DNA from: Paludibacteraceae bacterium | GTDB lineage: Bacteria > Bacteroidota > Bacteroidia > Bacteroidales > Paludibacteraceae | Length of the DNA stretch: 14,156 nt | Assembly: GCA_023227695.1 (NCBI GenBank) | Contig: JALNVE010000048.1 | Span: 1 to 14,156, forward strand | Direction: 5' to 3' | Shown: positions 1 to 6,019 of the stretch, in pieces | Position numbering within the stretch: the first letter of the stretch is position 1 | How the letters are laid out: every line of letters starts with the position of its first letter | Program-made: the position numbers and the translations under genes | Notes under the pieces: model-generated | Told to the model about the DNA's origin: nothing | Seen by the model: only the letters and a program-made list of their open reading frames with translations | The model's database searches: none

Positions 1-1
1 A

Positions 2-109
2 AACATCTTAAACTCGAGACCGAGGAAAAGATTAGGGTATATGACTCCTTTACAAAAATTTAAACAATTGACAAACTTGGATTTAAATGAGGTTGCATTG
101 TCCGCTTGA
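2..109 (+). pseudogene. C-terminal end of an IS30-family transposase (cut by window edge)
   Basis: Reading from base 2, an open frame of 35 codons ends in TGA at 107-109. It contains RPRKRLGYMTP, followed by a Phe and a closing LNEVALSA. The pattern N-x-RPRK-x-LGY-x-TP is the usual C-terminal signature of IS30-family transposases, which have a DDE catalytic domain and cut and join IS ends. The catalytic residues would lie left of the window, so it cannot be told whether the element is intact or a remnant. Its stop is only 25 bp from the stop of the convergent acetyltransferase gene, so the right terminal inverted repeat should lie at about 95-130. I could not fix its exact end because the left end is not visible. 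Family assignment is fairly secure; intactness is unknown. Confidence 0.7.
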
Positions 110-134
110 ATCCAGCTTATACAAAAATAAACAA

Positions 135-539
135 TTATGTCCATAATGAAGTTATAAACATAGGACAAGCGTCGTCCGCTTTTTTGAAACCACAATGCTC
201 ATAGAAATGAGCCTCTTCATTGTAGGCTATCACAGCTATTCTGAGATAATCGGCATATTTTTCCTTCACCATATCCACCAACTTACGACCAATCTCCAAC
301 CCTTGGAATTTTGGATTGACAAGCAGATAGTGAACATAGGCGTTCATCGAACCGTCGTCCATTACACAAATCATGCCGGCCAATTTTTCACCATCCCATG
401 CAGAAAAAACCGTCGAGAAATGACGCATCGCCACGACCAATCGGTCCGGATAATGCCCTGACGACCAATCCACAGACAAAAACAAACCCTGCAATGTCTC
501 TTGATCAAACTCTTTCATATCTTTATAGCTGATACTCAT
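135..539 (-). CDS. GNAT-family N-acetyltransferase
   Basis: Predicted 134-residue GCN5-related acetyltransferase, which would transfer an acetyl group from acetyl-CoA to an amine; the substrate is unknown. The core strand-helix unit is at about 69-95: YLLVNP followed by FQGLEIG. The C-terminal part, with AYNEEAHFYEHCGF at about 104-117, matches the usual N-x-x-A-x-x-F-Y-x-x-x-G-F of the fold. One oddity is that the acetyl-CoA pyrophosphate loop, normally Q/R-x-x-G-x-G/A, reads Q79-G-L-E82-I-G84, with Glu in place of the first conserved Gly. I chose the ATG at 539 because the homologous region starts there. A start at 587 would add 16 hydrophobic residues (MDCLFTLFCSFN...) not typical of the family. 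It diverges from the Lrp gene and converges on the IS30 remnant. Confidence 0.85.
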   Translation of the reverse strand: MSISYKDMKEFDQETLQGLFLSVDWSSGHYPDRLVVAMRHFSTVFSAWDGEKLAGMICVMDDGSMNAYVHYLLVNPKFQGLEIGRKLVDMVKEKYADYLRIAVIAYNEEAHFYEHCGFKKADDACPMFITSLWT

Positions 540-765
540 AATATAAAGCTTATTAAATGAACAAAAAAGGGTAAACAAGCAATCCATTCACCCTGAAAAA
601 CGACCTCACAAAGAACAGACTTTATTTTATAAATAATGTAAAATCAGGCAAAAATCTATCATTATTCTGTTATCAACTATTATATTGAACAAAAAGTGAA
701 CAAAAATATTGACAATTACGTAATTTTAGTAATTTTGCTATCAATTTGACATTAAAAAAAAAGAA
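540..765. other. Divergent intergenic region between GNAT and Lrp genes
   Basis: AT-rich stretch of about 226 bp upstream of both divergent genes. The plus-strand side holds a good promoter (709-737). On the minus strand I found no clear TAnnTTTG box for the acetyltransferase gene. No other gene or strong repeat was seen. Confidence 0.6.
709..737 (+). promoter_or_regulatory. Bacteroidota-type promoter of the Lrp/AsnC gene
   Basis: TTG at 709-711, then 18 bp, then TAATTTTG at 730-737. This fits the -33 TTG / -7 TAnnTTTG promoter pattern known for Bacteroidota. Transcription would start near 744, leaving a short A-rich leader (AAAAAAAAAGAA at about 753-765) right before the GTG start. Confidence 0.65.
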
Positions 766-1236
766 GTGGAAAAGATAGATGACTTAGATAAGCAGATTCT
801 TGAGATAATTACCAAGAATGCACGCATTCCTTTTAAGGACGTTGCCGGTGAGTGTGAGGTTTCTCGCGCCGCCATTCACCAACGTGTTCAGAGACTGATC
901 GACATGGGTGTCATCATCGGCTCCGGATATCATGTGAACCCTAAAACTTTAGGTTACCAAACTTGTACCTATATTGGCATCAAGTTGGAGAAGGGATCCA
1001 TGTACTCTGAAGTGGTACCTGAACTCGACAAGATTCCTGAGATTGTAGAATGCCACTTCACCACCGGTCCTTATACGATGATGGTGAAACTGTATGCTCA
1101 CGATAACGAACATTTGATGAAACTCCTCAACGGAAAGATTCAAAGCATCAAGGGTGTGTCTTCTACAGAAACCCTTATCTCTTTAGAGCAAAGCATAAAG
1201 CGTGAGGTTCCAATCAACAACTTAGTGAATGAGTAA
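766..1236 (+). CDS. Lrp/AsnC-family transcriptional regulator
   Basis: 156-residue leucine-responsive-type DNA-binding regulator, a usual length for this family. The N-terminal AsnC winged helix-turn-helix covers about residues 4-50: LDKQIL, then ARIPFKDVA and the recognition helix SRAAIHQRVQRL, followed by GVIIGSGYHVNP. The RAM ligand-sensing domain follows at about 65-145 with the characteristic FTTGPYTMMVKLYA and a C-terminal region ending in TLISLEQSIKREVP. Family members form dimers to octamers and respond to amino acids, and many autoregulate. The start codon is GTG at 766; a GTG just after an A-rich leader is the only start that keeps the full first helix. It converges on a sodium-coupled transporter gene. 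A regulatory link between the two is plausible because Lrp proteins often control amino-acid transport, but no shared operator was seen. Confidence 0.93.
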   Translation: MEKIDDLDKQILEIITKNARIPFKDVAGECEVSRAAIHQRVQRLIDMGVIIGSGYHVNPKTLGYQTCTYIGIKLEKGSMYSEVVPELDKIPEIVECHFTTGPYTMMVKLYAHDNEHLMKLLNGKIQSIKGVSSTETLISLEQSIKREVPINNLVNE

Positions 1237-1260
1237 AAGTTGTTCCCTCAGGTGAAAAAC

Positions 1261-1300
1261 AAAGAAGAAGAGATGCCAGTTGGCGTCTCTTCTTCTTTTT
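1261..1300. terminator. Bidirectional terminator between Lrp and NSS transporter genes
   Basis: A 17-bp stem (1261-1277 pairing with 1282-1298, one T-G wobble) has an AGTT loop. Its outer part is A-rich on the left and T-rich on the right. Reading minus, the stem is followed by GTTTTTC, so it can serve both convergent genes. Confidence 0.85.
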
Positions 1301-1325
1301 ACCCCCTGAAATCAGCAAAACAGAC

Positions 1326-3158
1326 TCATTTGAACATATCTTCATGTTCAGAATTGTCAGAATTGTCATTCTTATATGCGAAGTGAATCATAAAACAGAT
1401 CACCACAAGAAGAGCAATCATAATCAACCGCGTCATGTCTTTATAAAAGACTCTGTTCGCCATCCATTTTCCTCCATAGATTGGCTGACCTACCATCACC
1501 AAATCATACATCTTAACATATGGTTTTAACTCTGCATCAAACACATACATTTTATAACTATCGTTGTTATTTACAACCAAAGTCGTCTTTCCATTTTCTG
1601 TAGACAAATGGTCGACAGAACCGTTATTCTCTGCATAAAACTGCTTGCTGAACCAAGCCTTATTCGGACCTACATTCTTATGCATCAACTCCGAAAGGAT
1701 ACTCGTCTTATCTAATTCCCAACCACGATAGCTGACCAAACTCCAATTATCATCCTTTGGTTTTACCAAAGCTGCTAAGAAAATAATGATAAGCATCGTT
1801 GGAGTTACATATTTCAAAACGTACTTGAAGACAAACGGCATGTTCATATCAGCACCATAATGTATCAGTTTCCATCCTTTCTCCACACCGAATACCCAAG
1901 AGAAAAGTATTGATTCAAGCATTGCGAAGAGAAACAATGACATTGTTCCACCCCAGTAGTCGTACTCATCAAACACACCCTCAGAAAAGAATAGGATGGG
2001 GAAAAGCCCCATGACAATAATGATAGCACCGAATACGACAGAACTCTTCTTTTGCGACCATCCATAACTTCTTGAAAAAAAACCAACCGAAGGTGTGGCC
2101 AATGCCAATGTGGAGGTAATACTGGCAAAAAACAGCAAACCAAAAAATGCAACTCCAGACAATGTAGCAATTACTCCACCCCACTGATTGAACAAGAAAG
2201 GCATTGTTCTGAAACCAAGACCTAAACCTCCGTTCTGCGTCAGTTCAATCACCTTATCTATTCCGAAATAACCTATTGAAATCGGAATGATGATGGCACT
2301 ACCGATTACAATCTCCGTAAACTCGTTCAGAAACCCTGCCGTCATAGAATTCAACGTCACATCCTGATTCTTCTTCATATAAGAAGCATAGGTGTTAACA
2401 CAACCCATTCCTAATGACAAGGTGAAAAACACCTGACCTGCAGCCGAAAGCCAAACCTTAGGATTCAACAAAGAGTCGAACTGTGGCGTCCACATAAAGT
2501 TTATACCTACAATTCCATCAAAATAGGCACCTTCTGAGCCTGCTTTCAAAGTGAACGACTCATATACCAAAAACAAACCGAAAAAAAGCAACAGCGGCAT
2601 ACAGATCTTTGCCACCATCTCTATACCGTCTTTCAAACCTCGGCTCAATAACCAAACATTCAGAAGAACACAAATTACGAAACAGACTATACCTTCGTAA
2701 GGAATGCCCGAAAAAGAGGTATGGATATCCAAATAATTAGCAAAAAAATCAGACACCTGTATTTCTGTCATACCACCGAAAGTACCGATGGCAGAATGAA
2801 TGGTATAAGAAAGCGTCCAGCTTTCAATATAGCAATAGTAAGAAGAGATAATCACACTAGAGAAAAGACCCAACGCACCCATATATCTCCAGATTCTTCT
2901 CTTATCCAACATCTGCATAATCATAGGGGGAGAGTGATGACCGAACTGGCCTCCGAACTTTCCTGTAGACCACTCCACAAGGAGCAAAGGAAGTCCTAAT
3001 AAAAGAAAAGAAACGATGTAAGGAATTATAAATGCTCCGCCTCCATTCTGTACTGCTTGTACCGGGAAACGAAGAAAATTACCCAATCCTATGGCGTTTC
3101 CTGCCATAGCCAAAATAAGACCCAATCGAGAGCCCCAAACTTGTTTTTCGTTAGCCAT
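1326..3158 (-). CDS. Sodium-dependent transporter, NSS/SNF (LeuT) family
   Basis: 610-residue inner-membrane symporter of the LeuT fold, which couples Na+ entry to uptake of amino acids or similar small organic solutes. TM1 carries GNAIGLGNFLRFP, and its numbering coincides with LeuT: N21, A22 and N27 (sodium and substrate contacts) and R30 (extracellular gate). NGGGAFIIPY follows in TM2. The TM6 motif FTLSLGMG matches LeuT FTLSLGF, with Met where LeuT has F259 in the substrate pocket. SITSTLALATP is the TM8 sodium-site region. LeuT has 519 residues. Here TM11 (FKYVLKYVTPTMLI...) is followed by about 100 polar residues (roughly 470-570) before a last membrane segment, RLIMIALLVVICF, and an acidic tail. 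The substrate cannot be named from sequence alone. It is transcribed toward the Lrp gene and shares its terminator. Confidence 0.93.
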   Translation of the reverse strand: MANEKQVWGSRLGLILAMAGNAIGLGNFLRFPVQAVQNGGGAFIIPYIVSFLLLGLPLLLVEWSTGKFGGQFGHHSPPMIMQMLDKRRIWRYMGALGLFSSVIISSYYCYIESWTLSYTIHSAIGTFGGMTEIQVSDFFANYLDIHTSFSGIPYEGIVCFVICVLLNVWLLSRGLKDGIEMVAKICMPLLLFFGLFLVYESFTLKAGSEGAYFDGIVGINFMWTPQFDSLLNPKVWLSAAGQVFFTLSLGMGCVNTYASYMKKNQDVTLNSMTAGFLNEFTEIVIGSAIIIPISIGYFGIDKVIELTQNGGLGLGFRTMPFLFNQWGGVIATLSGVAFFGLLFFASITSTLALATPSVGFFSRSYGWSQKKSSVVFGAIIIVMGLFPILFFSEGVFDEYDYWGGTMSLFLFAMLESILFSWVFGVEKGWKLIHYGADMNMPFVFKYVLKYVTPTMLIIIFLAALVKPKDDNWSLVSYRGWELDKTSILSELMHKNVGPNKAWFSKQFYAENNGSVDHLSTENGKTTLVVNNNDSYKMYVFDAELKPYVKMYDLVMVGQPIYGGKWMANRVFYKDMTRLIMIALLVVICFMIHFAYKNDNSDNSEHEDMFK

Positions 3159-3182
3159 TCATCAAAAATTTTTTTCTGAATT

Positions 3183-3190
3183 CAAAATTA
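3183..3190 (-). promoter_or_regulatory. Likely -7 box of the NSS transporter gene
   Basis: On the minus strand this reads TAATTTTG, a full TAnnTTTG match 24 bp before the ATG at 3158. No TTG is found at the usual -33 spacing, so it is only moderately supported. Confidence 0.45.
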
Positions 3191-3408
3191 CAAGTTTTCC
3201 GGTGATTTATAGACAGATAAAATGAAGAATATTTTATAGAAATATATTCATACACTAGTTAAAACTAAAACAAATTGTAGTTCGTTTTCGGGCAGTGGTC
3301 AAACAAAATGTGCTATATTTGCAAACAAGAAATAGTAAAAACAGTCATTTTTCCTAAATCATACTACACTATATATAAATATTTGTAATTGTTAAAAAGG
3401 AAAGCCTA

Positions 3409-3536
3409 TTAAATCAAGAGGGTGACTAAAAAACACTTAATGTACGTTACTCTGAGAATAATACATTGTTGTCAATAACTACTTTGAAAAATTATCTTAA
3501 TAGATATTTGACTTTTTAGTCACCCTCTTTTAAATC
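3409..3536. mobile_element. MITE-like element with perfect 17-bp terminal inverted repeats and 7-bp target duplication
   Basis: AAGAGGGTGACTAAAAA at 3416-3432 is repeated exactly in inverted form at 3513-3529, giving a 114-bp unit (3416-3529). Directly outside both ends sits the same 7-bp direct repeat, TTAAATC (3409-3415 and 3530-3536). The interior of 80 bp is AT-rich with no usable reading frame. Perfect inverted ends plus a matching direct repeat is the hallmark of a DNA-transposon insertion, here too short to encode a transposase. The parent IS is not visible in this window. It sits 17 bp beyond the stop of the RRM gene, and its stems could also fold in that transcript. Confidence 0.75.
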
Positions 3537-3552
3537 TCACAAGATATCGAAA

Positions 3553-3798
3553 TTATACTCTTGGTCTTGCTTCTTTAACGACCATTGTACGGCCATCCAA
3601 ATCTCTACCATTCATCTCTTCGATAGCATTCTTAGCCTCATCGTCGTTTGGCATTTCAACAAAAGCGAAACCCTTTGATCTTCCTGTCTCACGATCCATG
3701 ATAACTTTGATTGAATCGAATGATCCATAATTTGAAATAACCCTCTCTAGGTCATTTTCACGAACCTTGTAATTAAGGTTCCCTACGTAAATGTTCAT
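3553..3798 (-). CDS. Single-RRM RNA-binding protein
   Basis: 81-residue cytoplasmic protein that is essentially one RNA-recognition motif. RNP2 is IYVGNL (residues 3-8) and RNP1 is KGFAFVEM (42-49), with the aromatic residues that stack on RNA bases (Y4, F44, F46) all present. DRETGRSKG before RNP1 and GRDLDGRTMVVKEARP at the end are typical of the family. It probably binds single-stranded RNA and affects transcript stability or translation; related small RRM proteins in Bacteroides act as global regulators. I chose ATG 3798 because RRM homology begins at residue 2. The upstream in-frame extension to 3951 encodes a Phe/Ile-rich stretch that looks like translated leader. The leader just before the ATG is a run of A/T bases, with no strong ribosome site. 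Confidence 0.93.
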   Translation of the reverse strand: MNIYVGNLNYKVRENDLERVISNYGSFDSIKVIMDRETGRSKGFAFVEMPNDDEAKNAIEEMNGRDLDGRTMVVKEARPRV

Positions 3799-3875
3799 AA
3801 AAAAAAAATTAATGAAAAATAAATTAGATGTAAAAACAAAGGGTGTAATAATGATTGGAAGGACCCTCTTACGGG

Positions 3876-3883
3876 CAAATCTA
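3876..3883 (-). promoter_or_regulatory. Possible -7 box for the RRM gene
   Basis: On the minus strand this reads TAGATTTG (TAnnTTTG). A start near 3869 would give a leader of about 70 nt. No TTG lies at the expected -33 position, so confidence is low. Confidence 0.35.
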
Positions 3884-3951
3884 ATTAATATAAACGCGGA
3901 TGCTTTAACTATCTTAGGTAGCAAAGGAAAGCATAAAATATGAGACTGCAA

Positions 3952-4230
3952 ACAAATTTCACTTTTATTTCAGATTTACCAAATGAACAGAGTTGTGTAT
4001 TTCGCTTAAAAACAGCCTCAAACCACCTTTTTATTTCTTATAGATACAGTTTCAAAAACATTTGATTATATTTGAATATATAGTTTTAAAGAAGAGGAAA
4101 TTAGATTTTCTCTTTTCTCATTCATGTTGATTCTCTACAAGAAACGTCTTCAGGGGAAATTCATCTCTTTAATAGAATCATCTACTTTTTATAAAATTAA
4201 CCTCCCCAAAACAGATTATCTCATATAACA
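3952..4230. other. AT-rich intergenic stretch upstream of the RRM gene
   Basis: No gene recognised. There is a weak hairpin at about 4092-4114 (AAGAGGAAA / TTTTCTCTT, one mismatch). A TATATTTG at 4067-4074 on the plus strand resembles a -7 box but has no gene behind it. Confidence 0.5.
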
Positions 4231-4268
4231 AAACCGCCAGGCTTTGCAAAAGCAGAGTCTGGCGGTTT
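4231..4268 (-). terminator. Terminator of the hypothetical gene at 4297-4983
   Basis: A 17-bp stem (4231-4247 with 4252-4268, two G-T wobbles) has an AAAA loop; on the minus strand the T-rich side, TTTTGTT, follows. It lies 28 bp beyond the gene's stop. Confidence 0.85.
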
Positions 4269-4296
4269 ATTTACTCTAACACATTTTGTTTTCGTC

Positions 4297-4983
4297 TCAC
4301 TTCCAATCTTCCAGATTATATTTCTCTGGAAGCTGACGGAAAAATTCGTAGAATCTCTCATATTCATTATCATACTGATGAACATGATAAGTCTCCTCGT
4401 GATACTCTTCTGTGTTTACTTCACTATAAGTGACCTTGGTCTTTTCTCCCTTTTGCTTATTCTTTGCAATTTGAGCCTCTATATATTCTATTCCTTTCTC
4501 TTTGTTGCCTTGAAGATAATAGATAATTGGAAGATAATATATCTCAAAAGAACCAGTATTAAGACTATAATAGTTCTCTATTTCATCAAGTGTTTCTAAA
4601 TTTTTACAAAAAACATATCCATGTGTAATGATATTATTTTTTATTTCTTCTAACACCCCAACATTGTCATCGTTCTCTACAAAATCAAACTCATACCACT
4701 TCTTACAAGGCATTATATATCCAAGAGATGTACAAACTGTAGCCGTTATAGGATATCCCTTATATTTCTCGTAAATTCTCCCAATGTCATGACGTAGAAT
4801 TCCTATATCGGGGCTCACATAAACATGGCCAACTTCTTGTCTCGATGCTACCATGTAACTAATAGTCAATGATACCTGATCTGTAATTCTCTTATAAAAA
4901 CAAAATCCTTTCTTCTTAAAGCCCATTCCGTTAAATAAATCTACAAGCTGTTTTTTTACTAAACGAGTGAAATTCTGTGACAT
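4297..4983 (-). CDS. Hypothetical protein, possibly DUF4304-like
   Basis: 228 residues, probably soluble: no signal peptide or membrane segment. The N-terminal part (LVKKQLVDLFNGMGFKKKGFCFYK) resembles the start of DUF4304-type proteins, where a helix leads into GFKKKG and a strand with an aromatic residue. This is a similarity by eye only. A conserved-looking Trp/Tyr block (KKWYEFDF) follows near the middle. The last quarter is very rich in Glu, Tyr and His. The ATG at 4983 is preferred because AAAAAGAAG lies just upstream; a TTG two codons earlier would add only two residues. It stands alone with its own terminator, between the RRM gene and a hairpin-rich gene-free block. It is also AT-rich, which fits an accessory gene. 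No function can be assigned; some DUF4304-like proteins sit near toxin or immunity genes, but no such partner is visible here. Confidence 0.7.
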   Translation of the reverse strand: MSQNFTRLVKKQLVDLFNGMGFKKKGFCFYKRITDQVSLTISYMVASRQEVGHVYVSPDIGILRHDIGRIYEKYKGYPITATVCTSLGYIMPCKKWYEFDFVENDDNVGVLEEIKNNIITHGYVFCKNLETLDEIENYYSLNTGSFEIYYLPIIYYLQGNKEKGIEYIEAQIAKNKQKGEKTKVTYSEVNTEEYHEETYHVHQYDNEYERFYEFFRQLPEKYNLEDWK

Positions 4984-5191
4984 AAGCAACTTCTTTTTAG
5001 AATACTATTATCTATAAAGTTTTATATGAAAATTATAATTATTGAGTTTACTCTTCAGTTCTGTTCATTCAGCACAATGCTTCATTAACTTCACTAAAAT
5101 ATTTCGTAAAAATATATTATTATTTTGATTATAACATTATCAACGAATCACAACTTTTTTTGGTGCGTTAAAAGCGGGTCTCTGGTCTGTA

Positions 5192-5206
5192 TGATGATTA
5201 TTATCA
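5192..5206. promoter_or_regulatory. Fur-box-like 7-1-7 sequence
   Basis: TGATGAT-T-ATTATCA matches the classical Fur 7-1-7 consensus TGATAAT-N-ATTATCA at 13 of 14 positions. It lies almost 370 bp upstream of the operon promoter, so a role in that operon is doubtful. A chance match in AT-rich DNA remains possible. Confidence 0.25.
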
Positions 5207-5227
5207 TTAATACACCGCACTCTTGTA

Positions 5228-5250
5228 GAGGCGTCACACTGTGGCGACTT
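5228..5250. repeat. Hairpin repeat, copy 1 (GTAGAGGCG type)
   Basis: The stem is CGTCAC with GTGGCG (one T-G wobble). A G/A mismatch separates it from an outer GAG pairing with CTT. It shares its outer frame, TAGAGGCG...CGACT, with the copy at 5406-5428. Confidence 0.45.
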
Positions 5251-5295
5251 AGAAGCGCCGCCGAAGGCTGGCGGGAAAACACATAGCCTATTGCT

Positions 5296-5314
5296 GGCTA
5301 GTTACAAACTAGCC
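5296..5314. repeat. Perfect 8-bp hairpin
   Basis: GGCTAGTT, loop ACA, AACTAGCC. An upstream TAGCC at 5284-5288 could pair with the same GGCTA, so two alternative folds are possible. Confidence 0.45.
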
Positions 5315-5405
5315 CTCCCGATTGGAGTGCACCCACAGAGCAGAGCGTTTAGTTGTCAAACTTTCGGATGTGCATATTCCCTTCAAAAATCAGACATCTA
5401 CAGTA

Positions 5406-5428
5406 GAGGCGGTGTACCACACCGACTC
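5406..5428. repeat. Hairpin repeat, copy 2 (GTAGAGGCG type)
   Basis: A perfect CGGTGT / ACACCG stem has loop ACC. The same G/A mismatch and outer GAG/CTC pairing as copy 1 follow, but the inner stem differs with pairing preserved. Confidence 0.45.
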
Positions 5429-5471
5429 CATAACATAAACAAATTCGAGATATTATAAGTTTGCTCATCTC

Positions 5472-5488
5472 GCTTGCTGGAAGCAAGC
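5472..5488. repeat. Perfect 7-bp hairpin GCTTGCT-GGA-AGCAAGC
   Basis: It has a perfect inverted repeat with a 3-nt loop and no T-run after it, so it is unlikely to be a terminator. Its GCTTGCTGGAA is also found in the palindrome near the right edge (14108-14118). Confidence 0.4.
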
Positions 5489-5572
5489 AACCCCAGTAAT
5501 AACAGTGCATTTAATCCACCCATACAATTCGTCTCTGTGATTTTCTGTGTAACCCCGTTTCAAAAATAAATT

Positions 5573-5602
5573 TTGATTTCTAGAAAAATATCATTAATTT
5601 TG
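5573..5602 (+). promoter_or_regulatory. Promoter of the metal-uptake-like operon
   Basis: TTG at 5573-5575, a 19-bp spacer and TAATTTTG at 5595-5602 are a close match to the Bacteroidota consensus. The spacer contains a 10-bp perfect palindrome, TTTCTAGAAA (5577-5586), where a repressor could bind; that is inference. The predicted leader before the ATG at 5634 is only about 25 nt. Confidence 0.7.
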
Positions 5603-5633
5603 CGTCGTTTTTAACAATTTACGTTGAGAAACA

Positions 5634-5945
5634 ATGGAACGCTTGACAAAACACAGGGTATTAATTGTATGGCTGATGATGGCCATATTTGCCTTGCCAT
5701 TTATTGTTAAGATAGTCCATATATGTACTTCTGAAGAGGTAGAGTGTTGTGCAGATGGTGATCATCATGATTGTAATACCTGTCCGGTCTGTCAGTTTAC
5801 GCTCTCTACATTTACTGAATCCCCAGTTATTTCTTACGATTTTACTGTAACGCCCGTTTATTACGAGCCGTTCATTTCATATTGTGAAGATATTCACAAA
5901 TTTGCTCATGAGGCTTACGGCCTTAGAGCACCGCCTACTATATAA
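5634..5945 (+). CDS. Small membrane-anchored Cys/His-rich protein, first gene of the operon
   Basis: 103 residues. A basic N-terminus is followed by one hydrophobic segment (about 9-30), which should place the rest in the periplasm as an anchored or cleaved domain. Right after it comes a dense cluster: C31, C38-C39, H44-H45, C47, C50 and C53, giving C-x6-CC-x4-HH-x-C-x2-C-x2-C. The C-terminal half carries YCEDIHKFAHEAYG and ends in LRAPPTI. The R-x-P-P ending recalls small DUF2946-type proteins found next to metal-related genes, but I do not claim membership. Cys/His clusters of this kind typically bind Zn, Cu or similar metals. The gene is first behind a strong promoter and precedes the TonB-dependent receptor by 74 bp, so it probably works with it, for example in metal sensing, handover or regulation. 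Function is unproven. Confidence 0.85.
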   Translation: MERLTKHRVLIVWLMMAIFALPFIVKIVHICTSEEVECCADGDHHDCNTCPVCQFTLSTFTESPVISYDFTVTPVYYEPFISYCEDIHKFAHEAYGLRAPPTI

Positions 5946-5962
5946 CTACATCTGTTTTTTAT

Positions 5963-5986
5963 GGAAAGGCAGCACCTTGCTTTTCC
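5963..5986 (+). promoter_or_regulatory. Intercistronic hairpin (possible attenuator)
   Basis: GGAAAGGCA / TGCTTTTCC forms a 9-bp stem (one G-T pair) with a 6-nt loop. A pyrimidine-rich stretch with a T-run at about 5996-6003 follows. It lies between the small Cys-rich gene and the receptor and could reduce or time read-through. The T-run is too distant for a standard terminator. Confidence 0.35.
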
Positions 5987-6019
5987 TTATCTTCTATTTT
6001 TTTATAAATATCTGACATT

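Larger units (their letters stand above)
4990..5572. other. Gene-free block with a hairpin-rich, GC-richer core
   Basis: About 580 bp lie between the hypothetical gene and the promoter of the TonB-receptor operon. The outer parts are AT-rich, and the core (about 5160-5490) is clearly richer in G+C. It contains hairpins at 5228-5250, 5296-5314, 5406-5428 and 5472-5488. Shorter pairings include CCGCC with GGCGG near 5259-5274, and CGGGA with TCCCG enclosing the 5296 hairpin. A 31-codon frame at 5191-5286 begins MMIIII but shows no recognisable homology and is not called as a gene. Because the operon promoter lies downstream at 5573-5602, this block is not the leader of that operon. It may be an independent structured RNA or a remnant of a repeat family. 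Confidence 0.6.

Noticed and set aside
1..63. Frame-1 tail KHLKLETEEKIRVYDSFTKI as a gene end
   Set aside because: It overlaps the IS30 transposase frame, which has a recognised family motif.
540..587. Earlier start for the left GNAT gene
   Set aside because: The extra 16 residues are hydrophobic and not family-like; MSISYKDMKEF is the natural N-terminus.
3314..3321. Plus-strand TATATTTG resembling a -7 box
   Set aside because: No TTG at -33 spacing and no plus-strand gene follows; AT-rich chance match is likely. The same holds for 4067-4074.
3799..3951. N-terminal extension of the RRM protein
   Set aside because: The added 51 residues are Phe/Ile-rich and unlike the family; RRM homology begins right at ATG 3798.
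4092..4114. Weak hairpin upstream of the RRM gene
   Set aside because: Imperfect, A/T-only-rich stem without a nearby gene end that would need it.
5191..5286. 31-codon frame starting MMIIII within the hairpin-rich block
   Set aside because: No convincing ribosome site or family resemblance; the frame runs through stems, so it is more likely chance than a peptide gene.
5160..5490. Cobalamin or other riboswitch for the TonB operon
   Set aside because: No recognisable conserved core boxes, and the operon's promoter (5573-5602) lies downstream of this block, so it would not be in the leader.
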